DNA of 11,397 nt from Desulfosporosinus sp. UBA5188 (GTDB lineage: Bacteria > Bacillota > Desulfitobacteriia > Desulfitobacteriales > Desulfitobacteriaceae): the NCBI GenBank assembly GCA_002413075.1, contig DHWG01000198.1, positions 1 through 11,397 on the forward strand, given 5' to 3'. The notes beneath the pieces were generated by a model. It was not told the DNA's origin, searched no databases, and worked only from the letters and a program-made list of their open reading frames with translations. A program made the translations under genes and the position numbers. This document shows, piece by piece, positions 1-5,426 of this stretch. How positions within the stretch are numbered: the first letter of the stretch is position 1; the number at the start of each line of letters is the position of its first letter.

Positions 1-966
1 CCCCTCTTGGCCCGCAATGGCCATGTGCGTATTTCTCATCCAGGTGGGTGCGCGATCGGATCTCGCCCCATTAATTTGCATTTGAAGGGCTTAGAGGCCT
101 TAGGTGCAGAGGTAATAATGGATCATGGATTCTTAGATGTTTCATCGAAAGGTCTAAAGGGCGCTCGCATTTATCTTGATTACCCCAGTGTTGGAGCAAC
201 TCAGAATATTATGATGGCTGCCGCGATGGCTCAAGGTACAACGATTATTGAAAATGCGGCCCAGGAACCTGAGATTGTTGATCTGGCGACCTTCCTGAAC
301 GAGATGGGCGGTAAAGTGCGCTGCGCAGGGACCAGTGTGATTCATATTGAAGGGGTGCGTGAGTTTCATGGAGCGACGCATACCGTCATCCCTGACCGTA
401 TTGAAGCAGGAAGCTACTTACTAACAGTTGCCGCAACAGGCGGAGATGTCTTAGTTCAAAACGTGATTGCTGATCATCTGAAGCCCCTAATCGCAAAAAT
501 GGAAGAAGCCGGAGTTCATATGGTTGAAGAAGACGACGGAATTCGTATCAGCGGAGAGGGTGTCTATAACTCAGTCGATATTAAAACTCAAGTTCATCCC
601 GGATTCCCCACAGATCTTCAAGCCCCATTTTTAGCTTTTCTCACCCGGGCAAGCGGCACGGGTTTGATAACAGAGACCGTCTTTGAAAATCGCTTTATGC
701 ATGTCGATGAGCTTAAACGCATGGGAGCCGATATTAAGATCGAAGGGCGAAGTGCTATTGTTCAAGGGATACAACGTCTGAATGCAGCACCCGTGACCGC
801 GACTGATTTACGCGCCGGAGCCGCCTTAATTTTAGCCGCCTTAACAGCGGAAGGGACATCAGACATTCGAGGGATCCAGCACATAGATCGCGGCTACGAG
901 AAAGTGGAAGAAAAACTTTCTGGCTTGGGTGCAAATATAGTCCGTGAGGAGTCGTCAGTTTCTTAG
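1..966 (+). CDS. murA: UDP-N-acetylglucosamine 1-carboxyvinyltransferase MurA, 5'-truncated by window edge
   Basis: Catalyses the first committed cytoplasmic step of peptidoglycan synthesis, transferring enolpyruvate from PEP to UDP-GlcNAc. The reading frame is open from base 1, so the true start lies outside the window; by comparison with the usual length of about 420 residues, roughly the first 95-100 are missing. The fosfomycin-target cysteine is present in PGGCAIGSRP near the left edge. Further right are HPGFPTDLQAP, with the aspartate matching E. coli Asp305, and DLRAGAALILAAL, with the arginine matching E. coli Arg397. The rest aligns with the EPSP-synthase fold without interruption and ends at a TAG stop. 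Clostridia and bacilli often carry two MurA paralogues; position next to spoIID is the usual place for one of them, but I cannot say which paralogue this is from the sequence alone. Confidence 0.96.
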   Translation, partial: PLLARNGHVRISHPGGCAIGSRPINLHLKGLEALGAEVIMDHGFLDVSSKGLKGARIYLDYPSVGATQNIMMAAAMAQGTTIIENAAQEPEIVDLATFLNEMGGKVRCAGTSVIHIEGVREFHGATHTVIPDRIEAGSYLLTVAATGGDVLVQNVIADHLKPLIAKMEEAGVHMVEEDDGIRISGEGVYNSVDIKTQVHPGFPTDLQAPFLAFLTRASGTGLITETVFENRFMHVDELKRMGADIKIEGRSAIVQGIQRLNAAPVTATDLRAGAALILAALTAEGTSDIRGIQHIDRGYEKVEEKLSGLGANIVREESSVS

Positions 967-1002
967 CCCGTTCTTACAAGTTCCAATTGGTAGGGTCCGT
1001 GC

Positions 1003-1044
1003 AAAGGGACGAAGCGTCGGATAACGGCACTTTGTCCTTTTTGT
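1003..1044 (+). terminator. possible weak terminator after murA
   Basis: AAAGGGAC (1003-1010) can pair with GTCCTTT (1034-1040) with one bulged G, and the right arm runs into TTTTTG. A small inner hairpin GACG-AAG-CGTC lies inside the left part (1008-1018). The stem is short and the loop large, so this is only a candidate for ending murA transcription before the spoIID promoter. Confidence 0.3.
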
Positions 1045-1066
1045 TTGATCTTTTGTTGCTGTGTCT

Positions 1067-1096
1067 GCCATATTCTAAATCTCTTCCGCATACGTT
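1067..1096 (+). promoter_or_regulatory. sigma-E-type promoter of spoIID
   Basis: GCCATATT (1067-1074) resembles the sigma-E -35 element (KMATATT), and CATACGTT (1089-1096) resembles the -10 element (CATACAnT). They are separated by 14 bases, the usual sigma-E spacing, and lie 33 bases upstream of the spoIID start. In B. subtilis spoIID is transcribed by mother-cell sigma-E, so site and gene agree. The match was made by eye against the remembered consensus. Confidence 0.7.
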
Positions 1097-1129
1097 TAAG
1101 CATCATGCTTGTACAAGAGGAGAGATTAC

Positions 1130-2071
1130 ATGAAGAAAGAATGGGTATGGCTAATATTATTATCTCTTTGCATTGTCTTGATCATTCCGTGGAGTATTTT
1201 GCGTTGGCAAAAATCGAGCGTAATACAAGATGATGTGCAAATCCGAGTCTTAATGCCTAATGGCGGCGTGGTAAAATTACCTCTTGAGGAATATCTTTTG
1301 GGGGTTGTTGCAGCAGAAATGCCTGCTGCATTTGAGCTAGAAGCCTTGAAGGCGCAGGCTATTGCGGCTCGGACCTATGCGGCGAAACGCTTGAGCCATA
1401 GTAACCTGCCAGATGTTGGCTATGATTTGGATACCACAGTCCAGACTCAGGCATGGCAGTCTGATAAGCAAATGAGGGATAAATGGGGTTGGTTAAATTA
1501 CTGGACGTATAAAAACAAGGTGAATAAAGCGGTGACCGGAACACGCGGCATGGTCCTCGTCGCTAATGGGGACTATATCGAAGCTTTTTACCATAGTAGT
1601 AGCGGAAGAAAGCCAACTGAGCGATCAGAGGATGTGTGGAGTTCACCCCGTACCTATCTGCAAAACGTGAGTTCCGGAGAAGAGAATGTACAACGCTATG
1701 TTAAGAGCACGACCTTTACAGTCCAAGAGCTTTATAAGAAATTAGGAATTACGGGAACCCCTCATTCCTTAGCGGCAGGGGACTTTCAAGTTTTAGTTAA
1801 AACATCAGTGGGAAGAGTTAAAAGTGTAAAAGTGCTAGGAAAAGTGTACGCGGCAACCCAACTACGAACCTTGCTAGGACTTTCCTCTACGGACATTGAA
1901 TGGGTTGTCCAACCAGAACGTCTTACAATTACAACTTACGGTAACGGGCATGCCGTAGGAATGTCACAGTGGGGAGCAAACGATTTGGCTAAAAAGAATA
2001 AGAAAGTCGATGAAATTTTACTTCATTACTATCCTGGAACTAAGCTTATAGCATTAGGGTTAAAAAAGTGA
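1130..2071 (+). CDS. spoIID: stage II sporulation protein D, peptidoglycan lytic transglycosylase
   Basis: SpoIID is a mother-cell membrane protein that cleaves glycan strands and, with SpoIIM and SpoIIP, drives septal thinning and engulfment of the forespore. The start is ATG 1130, preceded at good spacing by AAGAGGAGAG (1115-1124); a TTG 21 bases upstream is in frame but overlaps no better signal. The 313-residue product has a short basic N-terminus, a membrane segment at about residues 5-24, and the SpoIID core. The core includes EYLLGVVAAEMP, whose Glu63 corresponds to the catalytic glutamate of the family (Glu88 in B. subtilis), and GHAVGMSQWGAN near the C-terminus. No SpoIIM or SpoIIP gene is in the window. 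A sigma-E-type promoter lies directly upstream. Length and motifs are normal for the family. Confidence 0.95.
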   Translation: MKKEWVWLILLSLCIVLIIPWSILRWQKSSVIQDDVQIRVLMPNGGVVKLPLEEYLLGVVAAEMPAAFELEALKAQAIAARTYAAKRLSHSNLPDVGYDLDTTVQTQAWQSDKQMRDKWGWLNYWTYKNKVNKAVTGTRGMVLVANGDYIEAFYHSSSGRKPTERSEDVWSSPRTYLQNVSSGEENVQRYVKSTTFTVQELYKKLGITGTPHSLAAGDFQVLVKTSVGRVKSVKVLGKVYAATQLRTLLGLSSTDIEWVVQPERLTITTYGNGHAVGMSQWGANDLAKKNKKVDEILLHYYPGTKLIALGLKK

Positions 2072-2100
2072 TAATAATATATTTAATTAGGTTTTTTAGA

Positions 2101-2130
2101 GTCTAAAAGCAGCTTCATTCGGCAAAGCTA
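2101..2130 (+). promoter_or_regulatory. possible sigma-F-type promoter of the spoIIQ-like gene
   Basis: GTCTA (2101-2105), 15 bases, then GGCAAAGCTA (2121-2130) fits the forespore sigma-F/sigma-G pattern (GYWTA, about 15, GGnRAnAnTW) with one mismatch in each element. In B. subtilis spoIIQ is transcribed by sigma-F. A caution is that the start of transcription would fall at about 2137, leaving a leader of only about 12 bases that just includes the ribosome binding site. Confidence 0.45.
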
Positions 2131-2148
2131 GATTTAGAGGTGAGTTGA

Positions 2149-2787
2149 ATGAAACGTTGGAAAGGGTCTAAAATTTGGCCTTTGATCGGTGGTTTCTTTT
2201 TATTAGTGGGTGGCATCCTTCTTTATACGGGGTATCTTAGTCCCTTAAAGAACGCTGCCCAAGCGAAAACACCCGTGATCACCACCCATGAGACAGTCCA
2301 GGCCGTGACAGCAAATCCTGCATCTGATCCGGAGGCCGACGTAACAGCTTTGAAAACACAAACTCAGACAGCGGAAATAACTGGCGGAGATCAAACAAAT
2401 AAGGATTTCCCATCTCCAGTTCAAGGCAGCCCTCTGCGCTGGGTAGGGAATTATTATTCCGAAGCCTTTGATAGTTATCTCTTTCATGCTGGTACGGATT
2501 ATGCAGAACCGGAAGGAACGATGATTAGGACAACGCATGGGGGAAAAGTTATATTTTCAGGGGAAGATCCCATTCTAGGTGAGAAAGTGACGCTAGACTG
2601 TGGCCAAGGATGGCTTGTCACGTACGGGGGTCTGGTGAACTTGCGAGTACAGGTCGGGCAAATAGTAGAGACGCAGGCGGCGCTTGGTCAGGTAGGACTG
2701 TTTAAGGCTGGTAAGAGCGAAAGTAATCAACCTCAACTTCACTATGAAGTTTGGCATGGAGACGAAGTGCAGAGAGTAATACCTTAA
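2149..2787 (+). CDS. spoIIQ: SpoIIQ-like membrane protein with M23/LytM domain
   Basis: In spore formers, SpoIIQ sits in the forespore membrane and binds SpoIIIAH across the intermembrane space, forming a channel or ratchet needed during engulfment. This 212-residue protein has the same layout: a basic start, one membrane segment (about residues 10-28), a polar Thr/Ala/Gln-rich linker (about 35-85) and a C-terminal M23 peptidase fold. ATG 2149 follows AGAGGTGA (2136-2143). Zinc ligands are visible as HAGTD (His113, Asp117) and QLH (His198). However, the usual histidine of the YGHL motif is Gly171 (YGGL), and the first histidine of the HxH motif is Gln196. It therefore may bind zinc but is unlikely to be an active endopeptidase. 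Lying between spoIID and spoIIID supports SpoIIQ over a vegetative LytM hydrolase. I see no spoIIIAH here. Confidence 0.8.
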   Translation: MKRWKGSKIWPLIGGFFLLVGGILLYTGYLSPLKNAAQAKTPVITTHETVQAVTANPASDPEADVTALKTQTQTAEITGGDQTNKDFPSPVQGSPLRWVGNYYSEAFDSYLFHAGTDYAEPEGTMIRTTHGGKVIFSGEDPILGEKVTLDCGQGWLVTYGGLVNLRVQVGQIVETQAALGQVGLFKAGKSESNQPQLHYEVWHGDEVQRVIP

Positions 2788-2816
2788 AAGACACATCACA
2801 GTATTTACCAACTGAG

Positions 2817-2843
2817 GACATCCATTTATGGATGTCTTTTTTT
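2817..2843 (+). terminator. rho-independent terminator after spoIIQ
   Basis: GACATCCA (2817-2824), a four-base TTTA loop and TGGATGTC (2829-2836) form a perfect 8-bp stem, followed by seven Ts (2837-2843). It begins 29 bases after the spoIIQ stop and separates that gene from spoIIID. Confidence 0.9.
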
Positions 2844-2895
2844 GTGGAGCATGCATATAAATGTACTACACTTGTTCGACGAAGGAGGGCTCTGC

Positions 2896-3144
2896 GTGCA
2901 AGAATATATTCGCAAACGGGTGCTCGATATTGGAACATACATACTGGAATCGAGTGCGACGGTTAGGCAAACGGCTGATATTTTTGGTGTTAGTAAATCC
3001 ACGGTTCATAAGGATGTCACAGAACGTTTATCCTTGGTGAATGAGAAGCTGTCCATGGAAGTAAAGCATATTCTGGAAATTAACAAAGCAGAACGACATA
3101 TTAGGGGGGGAGAGGCGACTAGAAAGAAATACCAGGAAATTTAG
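2896..3144 (+). CDS. spoIIID: sporulation transcriptional regulator SpoIIID
   Basis: SpoIIID is a small DNA-binding protein that, in the mother cell, activates or represses many sigma-E-dependent genes and helps switch to sigma-K. The GTG at 2896 is chosen because AAGGAGGG (2882-2889) lies six bases before it and the product then begins VQEYIRKR, matching the start of known SpoIIID proteins; an in-frame TTG at 2842 overlaps the terminator tail and is not credible. The 82-residue protein has a helix-turn-helix at about residues 22-41 containing FGVSKSTVHKDVTERL, and a basic C-terminal stretch with RHIRGGEATRKKY. Both are highly characteristic. B. subtilis SpoIIID is slightly longer (93 residues), differing only in the tail. 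CATATAAA (2854-2861) resembles a sigma-E -10 element, but I find no good -35 partner. Confidence 0.95.
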   Translation: MQEYIRKRVLDIGTYILESSATVRQTADIFGVSKSTVHKDVTERLSLVNEKLSMEVKHILEINKAERHIRGGEATRKKYQEI

Positions 3145-3193
3145 GGGTAAATTAATGGATTTTGGGAAATAACAAAAAATAGTTGAGAAAGAG

Positions 3194-3220
3194 AAAGGAA
3201 TTTTCGTTTTATTAACGAAT
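3194..3220 (+). promoter_or_regulatory. sigma-H-type promoter upstream of mbl
   Basis: AAAGGAATT (3194-3202) matches the sigma-H -35 consensus RnAGGAWWT at every defined position. AACGAAT (3214-3220) matches the -10 consensus RnnGAAT, with an 11-base spacer, which is within the usual 11-12. Transcription would start near 3227 and read through a hairpin into mbl. A sigma-A-like TATAAT at 3237-3242 has only a poor partner (TTAACG, 19-base spacing). Sigma-H controls entry into sporulation and stationary-phase genes in Firmicutes. Confidence 0.6.
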
Positions 3221-3240
3221 CACATTAATACTAAACTATA

Positions 3241-3282
3241 ATAGCGAATCTCCCGTAAGGGAGATTGTGCTATTTGTTTATA
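3241..3282 (+). terminator. terminator-like hairpin between spoIIID and mbl
   Basis: AATCTCCC (3247-3254), loop GTAA and GGGAGATT (3259-3266) form a perfect 8-bp stem. ATAGC (3241-3245) and GCTAT (3269-3273) extend it across a small internal loop, and a moderately T-rich tail TTGTTTATAT follows. It may end spoIIID transcription. Because it lies downstream of the proposed sigma-H start, it could also act as a leader structure or attenuator for mbl. Confidence 0.6.
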
Positions 3283-3305
3283 TATTGAAACGGGATGGAC
3301 AAGCT

Positions 3306-3338
3306 ATGACTGAACGACGAAAGGGGTATTCCCACTGA
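3306..3338 (+). CDS. possible 10-codon leader ORF overlapping mbl start
   Basis: ATG 3306 opens a ten-codon frame (MTERRKGYSH) whose TGA stop overlaps the mbl ATG in a TGATG arrangement, as in translational coupling. Its own ribosome binding site is poor, and the AAAGGGG serving mbl lies inside it. It could easily be chance. Confidence 0.2.
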   Translation: MTERRKGYSH

Positions 3339-4333
3339 TGTTTGGAATTGAATTTGGAATTGAACTAGGGATTGACTTGGGGACAGCGAGCGTGTTGGTT
3401 TATGCCAAAGGGAAGGGGATCGTTTTACATGAACCCTCGGTGATTGCCATTGACCGTAATATGAATAAACGAATTGCGGTAGGTGAAGAAGCAAGGCTCA
3501 TGATCGGCCGTACACCCGCGAATATCGTGGCCGTGCGCCCAATGCGTGATGGCGTGATCGCGGATTACCAAAGCACAGAACTTATGCTGAAATATTTTCT
3601 GGAGAAAGCAGGTGCCAAACGCTGGCCGTTCTTCAGAACACGAGTTGTAGTTTGTATTCCGTCGGGCGTAACAGAAGTGGAACAACGGGCGGTCAAACAG
3701 GCAGCCTACCAGGCAGGTGCTAAAGATGTAAAAGTCGTTGAAGAACCGTATGCCGCGGCCTTGGGCGCTGGACTGGATATTTCTGGACCAACCGGAAGTA
3801 TGGTTGTGGATATTGGTGGAGGAACAACGGATATTGCAGTGCTTTCGCTGAGTGGTATAGTGGCCAAAAAGAGTCTACGGGTTGGCGGGGATAAATTTGA
3901 TGAGGCCATTAGCCGCTATATTCGCCGTGTACATAATCTAATGATTGGAGAGCGTACCGCTGAACAAATTAAAATTGAGATCGGAGCAGCCATACCGGAA
4001 GGGCGTCCAGCGGCTGTCATTGAAGTGCGTGGACGTGATTTAATTACGGGTTTGCCTAAAACCATTAAGGTCAATTCCCAAGAATGTTATGTTGCGCTCC
4101 AGGAATCAATTGAACTCATCGTTGCCAGTGTAAAGGAAGTTTTGGAACGAACTCCGCCTGAATTATCCTCTGATATTTATGACAAAGGAATTATTATGAC
4201 TGGGGGAGGGGCTTTGATGTACGGCTTTGACACGCGTCTGTCTCGTGAGACGGGATTGGCAGTCAGTATAGCTGAAGATCCCATTTCCTGCGTGGCCTTA
4301 GGTACGGGTAAGATGCTCAATGGAATATTTTAA
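3338..4333 (+). CDS. mbl: MreB/Mbl-family actin-like cell-shape protein
   Basis: MreB-family proteins polymerise on the inner face of the membrane and guide the elongation machinery of the side wall. The 331-residue product shows the actin ATPase core: phosphate-1 motif GIDLGTASVLVY (residues 11-22), the EEPYAAALGAG segment with the catalytic glutamate (about 136), phosphate-2 motif VVDIGGGTTDIAVLS (156-170), and the adenosine-site MTGGGALMYG near the C-terminus. Placement after spoIIID and the sequence GRDLITGLPKTIKVNS favour Mbl over MreB, but MreB or MreBH naming is possible. ATG 3338 is preceded by AAAGGGG (3320-3326) at a rather long 11 bases. The N-terminus carries a 12-base tandem duplication that adds four residues before the phosphate-1 motif. 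A sigma-H-type promoter and hairpin lie upstream. Confidence 0.92.
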   Translation: MFGIEFGIELGIDLGTASVLVYAKGKGIVLHEPSVIAIDRNMNKRIAVGEEARLMIGRTPANIVAVRPMRDGVIADYQSTELMLKYFLEKAGAKRWPFFRTRVVVCIPSGVTEVEQRAVKQAAYQAGAKDVKVVEEPYAAALGAGLDISGPTGSMVVDIGGGTTDIAVLSLSGIVAKKSLRVGGDKFDEAISRYIRRVHNLMIGERTAEQIKIEIGAAIPEGRPAAVIEVRGRDLITGLPKTIKVNSQECYVALQESIELIVASVKEVLERTPPELSSDIYDKGIIMTGGGALMYGFDTRLSRETGLAVSIAEDPISCVALGTGKMLNGIF

Positions 4334-4650
4334 ATAATTAGGACGAGAACGTCGTAGAAGGAAGAACTGAATCATTGATAATTATCTGAGGTTAGTGACC
4401 AAATCCGAAATGAAAATCTGTTCGGATAAGGGTTTCTTTCCTTGGATTTATTTAATTTAGCGTCATATTAGGTAAGATGTGTTAAAATTGAGGCACTACA
4501 AGAGATTTATCGACATAATATGTTCCTAAAACGAGCAAGGTTATGAACAACGTTATAAAAGTACAAGAGACTTAAACAATTTAAAAAGGAAAGGAAGTGA
4601 ATCCTTAGTGAGCTTTCTTCATACGATACAACCTCTCATTAAAATAAACT
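4334..4650 (+). other. 317-base intergenic region between mbl and tagA
   Basis: No protein gene of normal size is present. Visible elements are a hairpin with arms ATCCGAA (4403-4409) and TTCGGAT (4421-4427); an extended -10-like TGTTAAAAT (4480-4488); and, close to tagA, a strong ribosome binding site followed by a 17-codon ORF. The first 70 bases are AT-rich with only short, weak palindromes. I recognise no known riboswitch class. The hairpin lacks a good T run, so how mbl transcription ends is unclear. Confidence 0.6.
4460..4488 (+). promoter_or_regulatory. possible extended -10 sigma-A promoter for tagA
   Basis: TGTTAAAAT (4480-4488) fits an extended -10 element (TGn plus a TATAAT-like hexamer with one mismatch). 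At 17-base spacing the -35 would be GCGTCA (4460-4465), only three of six positions. It is the best vegetative promoter candidate in the gap, but weak. Confidence 0.3.
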
Positions 4651-4661
4651 ATGAGAGTTGA
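4608..4661 (+). CDS. possible 17-codon leader ORF overlapping tagA start
   Basis: AAAGGAAAGGAAGTGA (4585-4600) is the strongest ribosome binding site in this gap and sits seven bases before GTG 4608. That GTG opens a short frame, MSFLHTIQPLIKINYES, which ends at TGA 4659-4661, eleven bases past the first base of the tagA ATG. The tagA ATG itself has no Shine-Dalgarno sequence nearby. The simplest reading is that ribosomes translate this leader and re-initiate at tagA. Alternatives are a +1 frameshift joining the two frames or a chance ORF. The peptide resembles nothing I recognise. Confidence 0.4.
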   Translation: MSFLHTIQPLIKINYES

Positions 4662-5373
4662 AATTATGGGCATTACCGTTGATACATATTCCATGCAAGA
4701 AACGGTGGAGCACATCCGTCAAGCGGTCGAAGGTCAGTTCCAGATCCGGGTTGTGACCGCTAATCCTGAGATGATCTACGCATCAGAACGAAATAAAAGG
4801 CTCAATAGACTTATAAACTCAGCAGACATCGTCACAGCCGATGGGATTGGCGTAGTATGGGCTGCCAAGAGGTTAGGCACTCCAGGATTAGAAAGGGTTA
4901 CCGGCATTGATTTAGTCCAGGCCATGTTCCCTATTGCGCATGTTGGGCAATGGCGAATTTTCTTTCTGGGAGGAAAACCAGGCGTAGCAGAACAGGCCGC
5001 AAATCGGGTCGCCCTAAAGAACCCAGGAATAACTTGGGAGGCAATGAACGGTTACTTCAGCGCTGAAGAAGAGCCCGGAGTATTAGATAAAATCCGGCAT
5101 TTTCAGCCTGATGTTTTGCTGGTGGGGTTGGGCGCACCACACCAGGAATATTGGATCACAAAGCATCCCGGATTAGCTTCCGTTAGTATTGGCGTCGGTG
5201 GGAGTTTTGATGCCTTGGCAGGGCTCGTGGTTCGTGCGCCGAAGCGCGTCCAGGAGCTTCATGTGGAATGGCTTTATCGCTTGTGGAAAGAGCCCTGGCG
5301 TTGGAAACGTCAAACTGTGTTGCCGCGCTTTGTTTTAAAAATTTTTTGGCAAAGCTTTCGTTCCCGACGTTAG
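4651..5373 (+). CDS. tagA: WecG/TagA/CpsF-family glycosyltransferase (GT26)
   Basis: GT26 enzymes transfer N-acetylmannosamine or a related sugar to an undecaprenyl-linked GlcNAc. This forms the linkage unit of wall teichoic acid in bacilli or part of other surface polymers. Of 240 residues, TANPEMIYAS (36-45), the catalytic-aspartate motif TADGIGVVWA (62-71, Asp64), GLGAPHQEYW (159-168) and GVGGSFDAL (181-189) are all present. The tail from about residue 195, rich in Trp, Arg and Lys, matches the membrane-binding appendage of the family. ATG 4651 gives the expected N-terminus and an in-frame TAA lies just upstream. There is no Shine-Dalgarno sequence, and translation may depend on an overlapping leader ORF. 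Which polymer it serves is unknown; no other teichoic-acid linkage genes are here. The next gene, sigI, starts 54 bases downstream. Confidence 0.92.
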   Translation: MRVEIMGITVDTYSMQETVEHIRQAVEGQFQIRVVTANPEMIYASERNKRLNRLINSADIVTADGIGVVWAAKRLGTPGLERVTGIDLVQAMFPIAHVGQWRIFFLGGKPGVAEQAANRVALKNPGITWEAMNGYFSAEEEPGVLDKIRHFQPDVLLVGLGAPHQEYWITKHPGLASVSIGVGGSFDALAGLVVRAPKRVQELHVEWLYRLWKEPWRWKRQTVLPRFVLKIFWQSFRSRR

Positions 5374-5402
5374 ACCCCCTGAAAGGAAGAATGAACTTCG
5401 TA
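5374..5402 (+). promoter_or_regulatory. SigI-type promoter upstream of sigI
   Basis: ACCCCCTGAAA (5374-5384), 14 bases, then CGTA (5399-5402) closely fits the reported SigI pattern (about CCCCYYAAA, 13-14, CGWA), with one mismatch (G for Y). It begins immediately after the tagA stop. The predicted transcript would start near 5408, just before the AGGAGGAAGGG ribosome binding site (5412-5422) of sigI. This indicates that SigI activates its own operon, as is known for sigI-rsgI systems. Consensus recalled from memory. Confidence 0.65.
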
Positions 5403-5426
5403 TTAGAGAGTAGGAGGAAGGGAAAC

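Noticed and set aside
2832..2861. Sigma-E promoter for spoIIID using CATATAAA at 2854-2861.
   Set aside because: The -10-like element is good, but the sequence 14 bases upstream is terminator T run and does not resemble a sigma-E -35.
2842..2895. Longer N-terminus for SpoIIID from an upstream TTG.
   Set aside because: It begins inside the T run of the spoIIQ terminator; the GTG at 2896 has an excellent ribosome binding site and gives the family's normal start.
5268..5426. Longer N-terminus for SigI reaching back into tagA.
   Set aside because: It would overlap tagA by over 100 bases and span the SigI-type promoter; ATG 5427 has AGGAGGAAGGG upstream and yields a normal SigI.
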